Source: Thiotrichaceae bacterium
Lineage (GTDB): Bacteria; Pseudomonadota; Gammaproteobacteria; Thiotrichales; Thiotrichaceae
Assembly (NCBI GenBank): GCA_015486375.1
Contig: WFRR01000098.1
Span: 1-64,000 of the forward strand
Reading direction: 5' to 3'
DNA length: 64,000 nt
Part shown: piece after piece, positions 18,662-29,244 of the stretch
Layout: each line of letters opens with the position of its first letter
How positions within the stretch are numbered: position 1 is the first letter of the stretch
The notes under the pieces: generated by a model
The model's database searches: none
The model's input: the letters and a program-made list of their open reading frames with translations, nothing else
What the model was told of the DNA's origin: nothing
Position numbers and translations under genes: made by a program

Positions 18662-19537
18662 ATGGCAATTACTACTGCAATGATAAAGGAACTTCGTGAA
18701 CGCACTGGTGCGGGCATGATGGATTGTAAAAAAGCACTGGTAGTCTCTGATGGTGATATCGATCTTGCGATTGAGAATATGCGTAAATCAGGTGCAGCAA
18801 AAGCAGACAAAAAATCAGGACGTATTGCGGCTGAAGGCAAAGTGGTTATCGCCATGTCTGATGATGCAAAAAGTGCGGCAATTGTTGAAATTAACTGTGA
18901 AACTGATTTTGCCGCTAAAGATAAGAACTTTGTTGCTTTCGCTGAAGCCGTTGCTCAAGCTGCATTAAATAATCAGCCAAGTGATGTTGCTGCATTATCT
19001 GCTTGTACTTTGGGCAGTGGTATCAGTATTGAAGAAACGCGTACTAATTTAATCGCCAAAATTGGTGAAAATATGCAAGTACGCCGTTTTCAATTAGTCA
19101 GTGCTGATGAGCCAATGGCTTCTTATATGCACGGTGTAAAGATTGCAGTTGTTGTTGCGCTTAAAGGTGGTGATATTACCTTAGGTAAAGATATTGCGAT
19201 GCATATCGCTGCAACCAACCCACTTTGTGCGACTGAAGCCGATGTTCCTGCGGAAACCTTAGCTAAAGAAAAAGAGATTTTAATGGTTCAAGCGCGTGAT
19301 AGTGGCAAGCCTGAAAATATTATCGAAAAAATGATTCAAGGTCGTTTACGTAAATATCTTGCAGACGTTACCTTAGTCGGTCAGCCTTTTGTTAAAGATA
19401 GTGATCAAACAGTGGGTCAATTACTAAAATCAGCAGGTGCTGAATTGGTAAGCTTTACACGCACGGAAGTGGGTGCAGGTATTGAGAAAAAGCAAGAAGA
19501 TTTTGCTAGTGAAGTGATGGCACAAATCAAAAGCTAA
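18662..19537 (+). CDS. tsf: Translation elongation factor Ts
   Basis: Guanine nucleotide exchange factor for EF-Tu. 291 residues with the UBA-like N-terminus [26 protein letters not shown], then [16 protein letters not shown] and the central core domains. The TDFAAK region contacts the EF-Tu nucleotide site. Good Shine-Dalgarno (AAAGGAG) 11 bp before the ATG. Follows rpsB after 158 bp, as in most gammaproteobacteria. Confidence 0.99.
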   Translation: MAITTAMIKELRERTGAGMMDCKKALVVSDGDIDLAIENMRKSGAAKADKKSGRIAAEGKVVIAMSDDAKSAAIVEINCETDFAAKDKNFVAFAEAVAQAALNNQPSDVAALSACTLGSGISIEETRTNLIAKIGENMQVRRFQLVSADEPMASYMHGVKIAVVVALKGGDITLGKDIAMHIAATNPLCATEADVPAETLAKEKEILMVQARDSGKPENIIEKMIQGRLRKYLADVTLVGQPFVKDSDQTVGQLLKSAGAELVSFTRTEVGAGIEKKQEDFASEVMAQIKS

Positions 19538-19560
19538 ACTACTTTAGCTTAAATAAGGTT

Positions 19561-19590
19561 CAGGTCTTTATCATAAAGACCTGTTCTGTT
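19561..19590 (+). terminator. Hairpin after tsf (terminator or attenuator)
   Basis: A 10-bp perfect stem (CAGGTCTTTA / TAAAGACCTG) with a 3-nt loop, followed by TTCTGTT. The T-tract is weak, so read-through into pyrH is possible. The 198-bp tsf-pyrH gap also leaves room for a pyrH promoter. Confidence 0.55.
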
Positions 19591-19735
19591 AATGCTTATT
19601 TCTACCCCTTTTCTGTCTATTCATAACATACTTCCCTTCTTTTCAATTATTCAAGCATTACATTAATACAGAATTACTTGTTTATTTGCGTAGAGATATT
19701 TACTATTCAGCCTGCTTAAATCACAAAGGGAAGCG

Positions 19736-20446
19736 ATGATGTTAAAATACAAAAGAATTTTATTAAAGCTCAGTGGTGAGGCACTGATGGGTCAGTATGA
19801 GTTTGGCTATGATCCTAAAGTGTTAACTCAAGTGGCTGAAGAAATTATTGCTGTACAAAAATCAGGAATTGAAATCGCTTTAGTGATTGGTGGTGGTAAC
19901 GTCTTTCGTGGCAAAGGTTTAGAAGAAGCAGGCTTTGACCGTGTACGCGGTGATCAAATGGGCATGTTAGCAACCGTGATGAATGCCTTAGCGATGCAGG
20001 ATGTTATCCAAAAGCGAGGAGTAGCCTGTGATGTATTATCAGCGTTAGCCATCGAACAAGTTGGTGAAAAATATTCTGCCTTAAATGCGAGAGAGAAGCT
20101 TAAACAAGGGCGTATTGTGATTTGTGCCGCAGGTTCAGGTAACCCTTATTTTACTACAGACACTGCAGCTAGCTTACGTGCTATTGAATTACAAGCGAAT
20201 TTATTATTGAAAGCCACCAAGGTTGATGGCATTTATAATGCTGATCCAATGAAAAACTCTGATGCAATTCGTTATGATCAACTACACTATGATGACGCGA
20301 TTGATCAGCGATTAGGCGTAATGGATTTGACGGCGATGGTAATGTGTCACGATAATAATATGCCTTTATGTGTGTTTAATATGTTTGATGAAGGTGCATT
20401 AACGGCTGTATTAACTGGTAAAAAAATAGGAACAATGGTGAGTTAA
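19736..20446 (+). CDS. pyrH: UMP kinase
   Basis: Phosphorylates UMP to UDP; hexameric amino-acid-kinase-family enzyme regulated by GTP and UTP in bacteria. 236 residues. The start KRILLKLSGEALMG, IALVIGGGNVFRG, GDQMGMLATVMNALA and TGNPYFTTDTAA-like segment (SGNPYFTTDTAA here) are typical. Two adjacent ATGs (19736, 19739) are both usable; the AAAGGG ribosome site is 5 or 8 bp away. Followed by frr after 26 bp. Confidence 0.98.
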   Translation: MMLKYKRILLKLSGEALMGQYEFGYDPKVLTQVAEEIIAVQKSGIEIALVIGGGNVFRGKGLEEAGFDRVRGDQMGMLATVMNALAMQDVIQKRGVACDVLSALAIEQVGEKYSALNAREKLKQGRIVICAAGSGNPYFTTDTAASLRAIELQANLLLKATKVDGIYNADPMKNSDAIRYDQLHYDDAIDQRLGVMDLTAMVMCHDNNMPLCVFNMFDEGALTAVLTGKKIGTMVS

Positions 20447-20472
20447 CTCATTAGCTCATTGAAGGTAAAAAC

Positions 20473-21030
20473 ATGATTGATGAAATTTTAGAAGATGCCG
20501 ATTCAAGGATGGAAAAAAGTGTTGAATCACTGCATGCATCATTAACAAAAGTTAGAACAGGGCGAGCTCATCCAAGTTTATTAGCCCATATTACCGTAGA
20601 ATATTACGGTGCATTGACCCCTTTAAATCAAGTTGCTAATGTCTCCGTTGAAGATGCACGCACCCTCAGCATTACACTATGGGAAAAGGACATGGTCAAA
20701 GCGGTTGAAAAAGCCATTATGAATTCTGATTTAGGCTTAAATCCGCTCACAGCAGGGACAGTGATTCGTATTCCGATACCGCCACTGACGGAAGAACGTC
20801 GCCGTGATTTAGTGAAAGTCGTCCGTCAAGAAGGAGAAAAAGCCAAAGTTGCTGTGCGTAATATTCGTCGTGATGCCAATAGTGATTTTAAAGAATTAGA
20901 AAAAGAAAGTGAAATTTCAGAAGATGATAGTCATCGCGCTCAAGATCAGGTACAAGTTTTAACCAATACCTCGGTTAAAAATATCGATAAAGTACTTGCT
21001 GAGAAAGAAGTTGATTTAATGCAGGTTTAA
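20473..21030 (+). CDS. frr: Ribosome recycling factor
   Basis: Splits post-termination ribosomes with EF-G. 185 residues, exactly the family size. Signature segments: [50 protein letters not shown] and the final VDLMQV. Co-oriented with pyrH and uppS in the usual order. Confidence 0.99.
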   Translation: MIDEILEDADSRMEKSVESLHASLTKVRTGRAHPSLLAHITVEYYGALTPLNQVANVSVEDARTLSITLWEKDMVKAVEKAIMNSDLGLNPLTAGTVIRIPIPPLTEERRRDLVKVVRQEGEKAKVAVRNIRRDANSDFKELEKESEISEDDSHRAQDQVQVLTNTSVKNIDKVLAEKEVDLMQV

Positions 21031-21066
21031 AAAGATTAATTAAGGAAAAATTGGAGGGAGCAAACA

Positions 21067-21804
21067 ATGTCACAACAACAACATGTTCCCCGACATATTG
21101 CTATCGTCATGGATGGAAATGGTCGTTGGGCGAAAAAACGCTTTATGCCACGATTAATTGGACATAAAAAAGGCGTAGAAACGGTACGAAAAATTATTCG
21201 ACGTTGCGATGATATTGGAGTGGAGTGTTTAACTTTATTTGCGTTTAGTAGTGAAAATTGGAAACGCCCTATTGAAGAAGTGAATGGTTTGATGGCGTTG
21301 TTCGTCACAGCATTGGAGCGAGAAGCAAAAGCTCTGTTTCGCCATAATGTGCAATTGCGCTTTATTGGTGATCGTTCTCGTTTTTCAAATAAATTACAAA
21401 GTGTCATTGCGGATGTAGAACAATTGACGCAGACATGTACAGGAATGACCCTATTAATTGCAGCAAATTATGGGGGTCGCTGGGATATTGTGCAAGCCAT
21501 GCAAAAAATGATACAACAGGTAGAAATAGGTCAATTACAAGTTAATGATATTAGTGAAACGACACTACAACCGTTTTTATCCACAGCAGATGTACCTCCC
21601 TTAGATTTATTTATTCGCACGGGAGGAGAAACACGAGTAAGCAACTTTTTATTGTGGCAAATTGCTTACTCCGAATTATATTTCTCAGAATCACTCTGGC
21701 CTGATTTTGATGAAAGCAAATTAATGCAAGCAATTGAAGATTACTCAGGTCGGCAACGTCGCTTTGGTAAAACGGGTGATCAGGTGGTCATGGGAGAGAA
21801 TTAA
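21067..21804 (+). CDS. uppS: Undecaprenyl diphosphate synthase (cis-prenyltransferase)
   Basis: Condenses isopentenyl diphosphate with farnesyl diphosphate to make the lipid carrier for peptidoglycan and O-antigen. 245 residues. Catalytic Asp in HIAIVMDGNGRWAKKR (about residue 17), FSSENWKRP, and the C-terminal DLFIRTGGETRVSNFLLWQ and ELYF motifs with the conserved Arg/Glu. The stop codon abuts the GTG start of cdsA, so the two are translationally linked. Confidence 0.98.
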   Translation: MSQQQHVPRHIAIVMDGNGRWAKKRFMPRLIGHKKGVETVRKIIRRCDDIGVECLTLFAFSSENWKRPIEEVNGLMALFVTALEREAKALFRHNVQLRFIGDRSRFSNKLQSVIADVEQLTQTCTGMTLLIAANYGGRWDIVQAMQKMIQQVEIGQLQVNDISETTLQPFLSTADVPPLDLFIRTGGETRVSNFLLWQIAYSELYFSESLWPDFDESKLMQAIEDYSGRQRRFGKTGDQVVMGEN

Positions 21805-22638
21805 GTGCTTAAACAACGTGTAATAACAGGGGCTGTATTAGTCCTTTTAGTAATGATTAGTATTCTATTATTACCGAATATCGTCTTTGCATTTGTCGCA
21901 GCTGCCGTTGTTCTTGGTATTGGTGGTTGGGAATGGGCAAAATTAGCTGGCTTAAATGATGTTATTCAACAAATATTATTTATTGTCTCGTTATTACTAT
22001 TTGCTTTAGCGATTTATTTATCGCTATACGCCTTTTGGCAAACATTGGTTATCGTCGGCTTGGTCGTGTGGGTGGCTATCTTATATCTATTGATGACCTA
22101 TCACCAAGATAGCTTACTGTATCAAAATACAAAATGGCTACTACCCAGTATGGCTTTCCCTGTATTGTTAACTGCGTGGGCTTCTATCCTTATATTGCAA
22201 GTCCATAATGCAGATATGTTGTTGTATTTAATTTTATTAATTGCTGTTGCGGATAGCTCAGCTTATTTTATGGGCAAACGATTTGGAAAAAATAAATTAG
22301 CACCACAACTCAGTCCAGGCAAAACCTTAGAAGGCATGTTAGGGGCAATTATCGGTGCTAGTATTTGGTCTTTATTGGCCGCCATTTACTTTGACTTAGG
22401 TCAATTGAATTGGCCGTTCTTTATGCTGCTTTCCATTGTTACCGCAATTTTGTCGATTGGCGGTGACCTATTTGAAAGTTTATTAAAACGTGAAGCCTGT
22501 CAAAAAGATAGCGGTACCATTTTACCTGGACATGGTGGTATTTTAGATCGTATTGATAGCCTACTGGCTGCTGCACCCTTTTTTACTATGGGAATCGTCC
22601 TCGGTGGTATTCGTGAATTGTCCTCAGTAACCTATTGA
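21805..22638 (+). CDS. cdsA: Phosphatidate cytidylyltransferase
   Basis: Makes CDP-diacylglycerol from phosphatidate and CTP at the inner membrane. 277 residues with about eight predicted hydrophobic helices. The family signature is at the end: SAYFMGKRFGKNKLAPQLSPGKTLEG, GDLFESLLKREACQKDSG and PGHGGILDRIDSL. Start is GTG at 21805 directly after the uppS stop. Confidence 0.97.
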   Translation: MLKQRVITGAVLVLLVMISILLLPNIVFAFVAAAVVLGIGGWEWAKLAGLNDVIQQILFIVSLLLFALAIYLSLYAFWQTLVIVGLVVWVAILYLLMTYHQDSLLYQNTKWLLPSMAFPVLLTAWASILILQVHNADMLLYLILLIAVADSSAYFMGKRFGKNKLAPQLSPGKTLEGMLGAIIGASIWSLLAAIYFDLGQLNWPFFMLLSIVTAILSIGGDLFESLLKREACQKDSGTILPGHGGILDRIDSLLAAAPFFTMGIVLGGIRELSSVTY

Positions 22639-22664
22639 AATTGTGAAAATCCAGTAGAGCAACT

Positions 22665-23870
22665 ATGAAAAATATAAGTATTTTAGGTGCGACAGGTACG
22701 ATTGGTATTAATACCTTAGATGTGATTGCACGTCATCCTCAGCATTTTAATGTGGTGGCATTGAGTGCCAATATACAAGTCGAAAAGCTGTTTCAACTCT
22801 GTATTAAACATCAACCTAACTATGCGGTCATGGCAGATAGTCATGCCGCTGAACAATTACAGCTTAAATGCCAAACTGCGTGTTTAGATCTAACGGTGTT
22901 AAGTGGCACAGAAGGACTAGAAACTATTGCAAGCTTAGATGAAGTTGATTATGTCATGGCGGCAATTGTTGGAGCAGCAGGTTTATTACCTAATTTAGCT
23001 GCCGCGAGAGCAGGCAAACGAGTCATGCTAGCGAATAAAGAATCGTTGGTGATGTCTGGGCAGTTATTTATGGATACCATTCATCAACATCAAGCAGAAT
23101 TACTGCCTATTGACAGTGAACATAATGCAATTTTTCAATGTTTACCTGATCAGCGTAATCACGATAAAACAGCAAAGATGGCCGTTCGTAAAATTTTACT
23201 CACTGCTTCAGGCGGTCCTTTTCGGACATGGAAAAGGGAACAATTGCACAGCGTAACGCCTGAACAGGCGATTGCTCATCCAAATTGGGAAATGGGTAAG
23301 AAAATTTCTGTAGACTCTGCCACGATGATGAATAAAGGTTTAGAAGTCATTGAGGCATGTTGGTTATTTGATTTAAATGTCGATAATATTCAAGTGGTCA
23401 TTCATCCACAAAGTACCATTCATTCAATGGTCGCCTATAATGATGGCTCAGTATTAGCACAATTAGGAAATCCTGATATGCGTACACCGATTGCTTATGC
23501 ACTCGCATGGCCTGAAAGAATGGAATCAGGGGTCGCTGATTTGGATATATTTTCTGTGGCTCAATTAGATTTTAGTCCCCCTGATTTTAGTCATTACCCT
23601 TGTTTGCAGTTAGCTTATGATGCTCATCGCCAAGGGGGTTACGCCACGATTGCACTGAATGCATCTAATGAAATTGCTGTTGAAGCCTTTTTAAGCAAAC
23701 AAATCGGTTTTACCGATATTCCCCGTTTAATAGAGGCGGTATTAAACGATGCCCCTTCAGGTAGTGCTAATACGGTAGAAACAATTCTACAACAAGATCA
23801 AGCTAGCCGAGAGCAAGCACAGCGTTACCTGCATGATTATCAATACCCTGCTTCAAACACACATCATTAG
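22665..23870 (+). CDS. dxr: 1-deoxy-D-xylulose 5-phosphate reductoisomerase
   Basis: First committed step of the MEP isoprenoid pathway, NADPH-dependent. 401 residues. N-terminal nucleotide-binding GATGTIGINTLDV (about 8-20), LANKESLVMSG, IDSEHNAIFQ (metal ligands), LTASGGPFR, HPNWEMGKKISVDSATMMNKGLE. Sits in the cdsA-dxr-rseP order seen in many proteobacteria and supplies precursor for uppS. Confidence 0.98.
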   Translation: MKNISILGATGTIGINTLDVIARHPQHFNVVALSANIQVEKLFQLCIKHQPNYAVMADSHAAEQLQLKCQTACLDLTVLSGTEGLETIASLDEVDYVMAAIVGAAGLLPNLAAARAGKRVMLANKESLVMSGQLFMDTIHQHQAELLPIDSEHNAIFQCLPDQRNHDKTAKMAVRKILLTASGGPFRTWKREQLHSVTPEQAIAHPNWEMGKKISVDSATMMNKGLEVIEACWLFDLNVDNIQVVIHPQSTIHSMVAYNDGSVLAQLGNPDMRTPIAYALAWPERMESGVADLDIFSVAQLDFSPPDFSHYPCLQLAYDAHRQGGYATIALNASNEIAVEAFLSKQIGFTDIPRLIEAVLNDAPSGSANTVETILQQDQASREQAQRYLHDYQYPASNTHH

Positions 23871-23879
23871 GCATTAATT

Positions 23880-25271
23880 ATGAATATTTTGGTGAGTATC
23901 CCTGCCTTTATCCTCGCTATTGCCATTTTAGTGACGATTCATGAATTTGGACATTACTGGGTTGCTCGAAAAATGGGCGTTAAGGTACTGCGATTTTCTA
24001 TTGGTTTTGGTAAACCTTTATGGTCTAAAGTCGCGGGAGCCGATAAAACTGAATATGTTATTGCTGCAATTCCCTTAGGTGGCTATGTAAAAATGCTGGA
24101 TGAGCGGGAAGGGCAAGTAGAAGAATATGAAAAACATCGGGCTTTTAATCAAAAATCTGTATGGAAACGTATCGCAATTGTTGTTGCGGGACCCTTAGCT
24201 AATTTTTTATTGGCCATTGTGTTATACAGCATCGTATTTGTATTAGGTACCAATGCGATGCAACCGCTGATTGGTGAGATTAGTCCTAATTCACCCGCCG
24301 CCATTGCAAGCATTCCAAGTGATGGAAAAGTAATTGCAATTAATGATGAGCCTGTTGTATCTTGGGATGAAACCCGTATGGATTTTTTAGATGCTTATTT
24401 AAAAAACAGTCAAAAAGTGGTTTTAAAGATTGAATCTGAGCAACAAGGCGTGCAGGATTATGCATTAGACCTTTCATCGCTAGCACTTTTAAAAACATCG
24501 TCAGACTTTTTAGAAAAAGTAGGGATCTTTGCATGGCGACCTAGACAAAGTATTTCTATTAATGAAGTTTTACCCAATTCTGCTGCATCCGCGGCGGGTT
24601 TGCAAAAAAATGATGTACTATTGCGAGTCGATAATCAGGAAATTCATTACTCTCGAAAGTTTATCGAATATATTCAACAACATGCCAATACAAGTATCAA
24701 CCTTATCGTTAAAAGACAGAAAAAAGAAGTCAGCTTAAAAGTACATTTATTAGAAAAGGTACTTCAAGGAAAAGTCATCGGCAGTTTAGGTGCAGGACTG
24801 AAAGCACAATTGGCAAATGACTTAAGTGCGAGTGAAACAGCTAAGTTAGATAAAGCTTATTTTCTCTATCAACATAATCCACTCGATTCTTTTGTCTTAG
24901 GTATCGAAAAAACATGGCAAATGTCTGTACTCACTTTAAAAATGATGGGGCGTTTGATCATCGGGGAAGCCTCGCTAAAAAATATTAGTGGTCCTGTCAC
25001 GATTGCAGAATTTGCAGGCAAAACCGCTTTATTAGGGCTCAGTGTTTATCTGAGTTTTTTAGCTATTATTAGTGTGAGTTTAGGTGTATTAAATTTATTA
25101 CCTATTCCAATGCTGGATGGTGGACACCTCTTGTACTACATTATAGAGCTATTAAGTGGAAAACCTGTGCCTGAGTCGGTACAGGAAATCGGCTTTCGAG
25201 TCGGTATTGCTTTGGTTGGCACGATGATGCTACTCGCCTTGTACAATGATATTGTGCGTTTAATCAATTAA
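23880..25271 (+). CDS. rseP: Site-2 protease RseP
   Basis: Intramembrane zinc metalloprotease that cleaves anti-sigma factor RseA and remnant signal peptides. 463 residues. The zinc motif HEFGH is at residues 21-25 in the first helix, and the second motif NLLPIPMLDGG (LDG) is in the third. Two PDZ domains lie between (about 115-200 and 210-290). Directly upstream of bamA, 1 bp apart, as in enterobacteria. Confidence 0.97.
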   Translation: MNILVSIPAFILAIAILVTIHEFGHYWVARKMGVKVLRFSIGFGKPLWSKVAGADKTEYVIAAIPLGGYVKMLDEREGQVEEYEKHRAFNQKSVWKRIAIVVAGPLANFLLAIVLYSIVFVLGTNAMQPLIGEISPNSPAAIASIPSDGKVIAINDEPVVSWDETRMDFLDAYLKNSQKVVLKIESEQQGVQDYALDLSSLALLKTSSDFLEKVGIFAWRPRQSISINEVLPNSAASAAGLQKNDVLLRVDNQEIHYSRKFIEYIQQHANTSINLIVKRQKKEVSLKVHLLEKVLQGKVIGSLGAGLKAQLANDLSASETAKLDKAYFLYQHNPLDSFVLGIEKTWQMSVLTLKMMGRLIIGEASLKNISGPVTIAEFAGKTALLGLSVYLSFLAIISVSLGVLNLLPIPMLDGGHLLYYIIELLSGKPVPESVQEIGFRVGIALVGTMMLLALYNDIVRLIN

Positions 25272-25272
25272 T

Positions 25273-27573
25273 ATGGAAAATAAAATAATGAATACGCCAT
25301 TGGTAAAAGGCTTATTAGCCACTAGTTTATTGACTGCATCACAATTGTTGTGGTCGGCTAATTTTGTTGTACAAGATATTGAAGTCAATGGTCTAGAACG
25401 TGTGACAGCAGGTACCGTACTTAACTATATTCCAGCCAATGTGGGCGAGGCTTTTGATGATGCTAATTCATCCGATGTGATTCGTTCTTTGTATCAAACA
25501 GGCTTATTTGAAGATGTCGTTATCTCACGGCGTGGTAATATTCTCGTGGTTAATGTGCAAGAACGCCCTGCCATTGGTGAAATCAATTTCAGTGGTAACA
25601 AAGCCTTTAAAACTAAAGAGTTGATCGAAGTATTACGTAAAGCTGATATTGCCAAAGGACGCAGCTTAGATAAATCGGCTGTGCTGCGTATCCAGCGTGA
25701 ATTAAAAGAACAATATTTAGCCCAAGGCAAATATGGGGTGGAAATTGAAACTACATTAGATGTTTTACCGCGTAATCGTCGCGCTGTGAATATTAAAGTG
25801 TATGAAGGCAAAACCTCTCGTATTCAACGCGTTAAAATTATTGGCAATAAAGCTTTTAAAGAAAAACAATTACTAAAACTATTAGACTCAGGTGAAAAAA
25901 AATCATGGGCAGTATTCAGTAAACGAGATCGTTATGCCAAACAAAAATTGGTGGGTGATTTAGATAAGCTGATTTCTTTTTACCAAGATCGTGGCTATCT
26001 AAATTTTGAAGTACTGTCGACTCAAGTTTCTTTAACCCCTGATAAAAAATCGACTTATATCACCTTGAATATCCATGAAGGAGATAAATATCGTATCTCT
26101 TCTGTCGATGTGGTGGGTGATACCAATATTCCTAAAGCCCAGCTAAATTCAATGCTTAAAATTGCTAAAGGGCAAAGCTATTCACAGAAATTATTAGAAG
26201 AAACACGTAAGAATTTAGGCAAGCAACTGGGTAAAAAAGGTTATGCTTTTGCCAAAGTTCAAGTTGATAAACGTGTCGATGAACTCACTAAAACAGTGGC
26301 TTTAAAACTGATTGTCTTATCAGGTAGTCGTGCTTATGTGCGTCGTATTAATATTAAAGGTAACTACCGTACCCGTGATGATGTTTATCGTCGTGAAATG
26401 CGTCAATTAGAAAGTTCATGGTACTCTAAAGAAGCGATTGAACGTTCTAAAGTACGGATTCAACGTTTGCCTTATGTGGAAAGTGTCCGAATTGCTAAAA
26501 CCCCTGTTGCGGGTAGTCGAGATCAAGTTGATTTAGAAGTCACGGTTAAGGAACGCTTATCGAATCAATTTTCGATTGGTGCAGGTTTTTCGCAGAACCA
26601 AGGTTTTTTATTCAATGCTAGCTTAAAACAAGAAAACTTTATGGGAACAGGTAAGCGTTTGTTCCTTGGTATCGAGAATAGTAAATCAGTTAAGAATTAC
26701 AATGTTACTTATACCAATCCTTATTACACTGTTGATGGGATCAGTCGAGGCTTTACCGCTTATTTAAATGAATTTGATGGTGAAGAAGGCCTAGTTTCTG
26801 ACTATATTTCTAATCGCTATGGCGGTGATGTTCATTACACTATTCCCCTCAATGAAACCGATTCCTTCCGTTTCAGTATTGGGGGCGAACACCGTGAAAT
26901 TGAAACAACCTCCGAGACCCCGCAACATGTTCGTGATTTTCTTGCTAAGAATGGAAATACTTACGATCAGTTATTAGGTACAGTCGCTTACACCCGAGAT
27001 ACTCGTGATCGTACTATCTTTCCAACTAAAGGTTTAAAACAAAGCTTATCATTAGAAATGGCATTACCGGGCAGTGACCTTGAATACAATAAAATTCGCT
27101 ATAACGGTGCATTTTATCAAGGTTTCCTAGATCATTTTATCTTTGCGGCTAAAGCAAAAGTAGCTGTGGGTAAAGGTTCGGGTGATTCAGATGGTTTACC
27201 CTTCTATCAAAAGTTCTATGGTGGTGGTTTACGCTCAGTCCGGGGGTTCAAACAAAATAGTTTAGGTCCTAGAGATTCTAACGATAAGCCAAAAGGAGGC
27301 GACTTATCCACTTCAGCCAGTGCTGAACTGCTCTTTCCTGCTCCCTTTATGGTTGATAATAAATCCATTCGTATGAGTGCCTTCGTAGATGCAGGTAATG
27401 TATTCGAGAAAACAGGCGACTTTGACTCCAGTGATTTACGTTATTCAGCTGGTATTGGTATGGTTTGGCTATCACCTGTCGGTCCATTTTCAGTTAGTTA
27501 TGCAAAACCGTTGAATGCTAAAGATGGGGATGAAGAGCAAAAATTCCAATTTAGCCTAGGTGCAGCATTCTAA
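25273..27573 (+). CDS. bamA: Outer membrane protein assembly factor BamA
   Basis: Central Omp85 component of the BAM complex that folds beta-barrels into the outer membrane. 766 residues: signal peptide, five POTRA domains (about 30-425; FVVQDIEVNGLERV opens POTRA1), then a 16-strand barrel with the L6 motif SVRGF (near 657) and a terminal Phe (GAAF) typical of outer-membrane barrels. A second ATG at 25288 is an equally possible start because the signal peptide reads better from it. In operon with rseP and skp. Confidence 0.97.
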   Translation: MENKIMNTPLVKGLLATSLLTASQLLWSANFVVQDIEVNGLERVTAGTVLNYIPANVGEAFDDANSSDVIRSLYQTGLFEDVVISRRGNILVVNVQERPAIGEINFSGNKAFKTKELIEVLRKADIAKGRSLDKSAVLRIQRELKEQYLAQGKYGVEIETTLDVLPRNRRAVNIKVYEGKTSRIQRVKIIGNKAFKEKQLLKLLDSGEKKSWAVFSKRDRYAKQKLVGDLDKLISFYQDRGYLNFEVLSTQVSLTPDKKSTYITLNIHEGDKYRISSVDVVGDTNIPKAQLNSMLKIAKGQSYSQKLLEETRKNLGKQLGKKGYAFAKVQVDKRVDELTKTVALKLIVLSGSRAYVRRINIKGNYRTRDDVYRREMRQLESSWYSKEAIERSKVRIQRLPYVESVRIAKTPVAGSRDQVDLEVTVKERLSNQFSIGAGFSQNQGFLFNASLKQENFMGTGKRLFLGIENSKSVKNYNVTYTNPYYTVDGISRGFTAYLNEFDGEEGLVSDYISNRYGGDVHYTIPLNETDSFRFSIGGEHREIETTSETPQHVRDFLAKNGNTYDQLLGTVAYTRDTRDRTIFPTKGLKQSLSLEMALPGSDLEYNKIRYNGAFYQGFLDHFIFAAKAKVAVGKGSGDSDGLPFYQKFYGGGLRSVRGFKQNSLGPRDSNDKPKGGDLSTSASAELLFPAPFMVDNKSIRMSAFVDAGNVFEKTGDFDSSDLRYSAGIGMVWLSPVGPFSVSYAKPLNAKDGDEEQKFQFSLGAAF

Positions 27574-27578
27574 TTATT

Positions 27579-28211
27579 ATGTTAGCTATTTACTTTTTAT
27601 TTTTTGGCTTAGGTTTGTCAAATTCCGTTAATGCAGAAGAGGCGGAAGGTACAAGTAGTGAGGTATCCATTATTGATACTTTATCTCAAGCAGCAAGTTT
27701 GAAGGATGGTAAAAAATCCTTTAAAGTTGCGACTCGCCTTGCTGTGGTAAAAGTATCCGTATTATTGGATCAATCACCCCGAGCAAAGGCATTAGCCAAA
27801 AGTATAAAAAAACGCTATTTAGAACGAGAGCAAATATTAAAGCGAGAGCATGAAGACCTAAAAAAATTAGAAGCACAACTGGATCGTCGTGCTGATAAAT
27901 TATCGAATGCAGATCGAATTAAAAATAGTCGTGAGTTTCGAACCCGTAAACGTCAATATACGCGTGATTATGAACTCTTTCGGGATCAACTCAATAGCGA
28001 ACGTCAAGAAGCATTGATTCGAGTCCGTCAAGAAGTCTTAGACGCAATTACAGCTGTACGAAAACAGTATGATATTGATATTGTGATTGAAAACTATATC
28101 TCTGCTGATACAACCGTTGATATTACCGCTGATGTGATTCAGTATTTAGAAAAACATTATCAGCAAGAACAAAATCCGTCTCTATCCACTTCAATTAAGA
28201 CGGAATCCTAA
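27579..28211 (+). CDS. skp: OmpH/Skp-family periplasmic chaperone
   Basis: Jellyfish-like trimeric chaperone that carries unfolded outer-membrane proteins to BAM. 210 residues, longer than E. coli Skp (161). Signal peptide to about residue 19, then a long charged coiled-coil segment (about 75-145, rich in Lys/Arg/Glu with LKKLEAQLDRRADKL) which forms the tentacles, and a closing beta-strand region. The bamA-skp-lpxD position supports the call. The N-terminal region (20-50) is longer than usual. Confidence 0.85.
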   Translation: MLAIYFLFFGLGLSNSVNAEEAEGTSSEVSIIDTLSQAASLKDGKKSFKVATRLAVVKVSVLLDQSPRAKALAKSIKKRYLEREQILKREHEDLKKLEAQLDRRADKLSNADRIKNSREFRTRKRQYTRDYELFRDQLNSERQEALIRVRQEVLDAITAVRKQYDIDIVIENYISADTTVDITADVIQYLEKHYQQEQNPSLSTSIKTES

Positions 28212-28215
28212 AGCG

Positions 28216-29244
28216 ATGTTAACACTATCTACCTTAGCAAAAATAAGTAATGCACAGCTACAGGGTGATCCTGACTGTGAAATTATCACCATTGCCCCTA
28301 TTGCTGAAGCACAGCAAGGTGCAATCAGTTTTGTGAGTGAAACACGCTACCAAATACATTTAAAAAATACTCAGGCCAGTGCGATTATTTTATCGCCACA
28401 GATAGCAACACAATTTTCAGGTAATAAACTGTTAAGTGATAATCCCTATCTAAGTTATGCTCAAATAACCGCCGCTTTATTTCCCCCTAAACCCATTGCT
28501 TATCAAATTCATCCCAGTGCAATTATTCACCCGAGTGCCAATATTGCTGATACAGTTTATATTGGTGCTAATGTTGTGATAGAAGCGCATTGTGAAATTC
28601 AAGCCAAATCCGTCATTGGCGCTAACTGTTATTTAGGTGAAGCTTGTACGATCGGCATGGGTAGTGAGTTAAAAGCTCAGGTTAGCCTATATCAAAATAC
28701 AAAGATTGGACAAGAATGTTTAATTCATTCGGGTGCAGTGTTGGGAGCTGATGGTTTTGGTTTCGCACCTCATAAAACAGGTGAATGGTATAAAATACCG
28801 CAAATTGGACAAGTGATTTTAGGTGACCAAGTGGAAGTGGGTGCAAATACTTGTATCGATTGTGCAGCACTGGGGGTAACGTATATTGCTAATGGCGTAA
28901 AATTGGATAACCTTATTCAAATTGCTCATAACGTTAAGATTGGAGAACATACCGCAATTGCAGCTCGAACTGCGATTGCAGGCAGTGTCACCATTGGTAA
29001 ACGCTGCCGTATTGCAGGCGCTGTTGCAATTGCAGGACATCTTACAATTACCGATGATGTTATTATAACAGGCACAACATTAGTCAGTCACAGTCTCAAT
29101 AAAGCAGGTGTCTATTCATCAGGTTTAGTGGTTGATGAGAATAAAAAATGGCGCAGAAATGTTGCTCGTTTTAAAAAGCTGGATGACTTATATAAAAAAG
29201 TCATAAAACTAGAAAAATATTTAATAAAAGGTGCAAAAACGTGA
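28216..29244 (+). CDS. lpxD: UDP-3-O-(3-hydroxyacyl)glucosamine N-acyltransferase
   Basis: Third step of lipid A synthesis. 342 residues. N-terminal uridine-binding domain, then hexapeptide left-handed beta-helix repeats (about 100-320) with GADGFGFAPHKTGEWYKIPQIG and the catalytic-His region IAHNVKIGEHTAIAA, and a C-terminal helix. The last bases overlap the GTG start of fabZ by 4 nt (GTGA). Confidence 0.97.
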   Translation: MLTLSTLAKISNAQLQGDPDCEIITIAPIAEAQQGAISFVSETRYQIHLKNTQASAIILSPQIATQFSGNKLLSDNPYLSYAQITAALFPPKPIAYQIHPSAIIHPSANIADTVYIGANVVIEAHCEIQAKSVIGANCYLGEACTIGMGSELKAQVSLYQNTKIGQECLIHSGAVLGADGFGFAPHKTGEWYKIPQIGQVILGDQVEVGANTCIDCAALGVTYIANGVKLDNLIQIAHNVKIGEHTAIAARTAIAGSVTIGKRCRIAGAVAIAGHLTITDDVIITGTTLVSHSLNKAGVYSSGLVVDENKKWRRNVARFKKLDDLYKKVIKLEKYLIKGAKT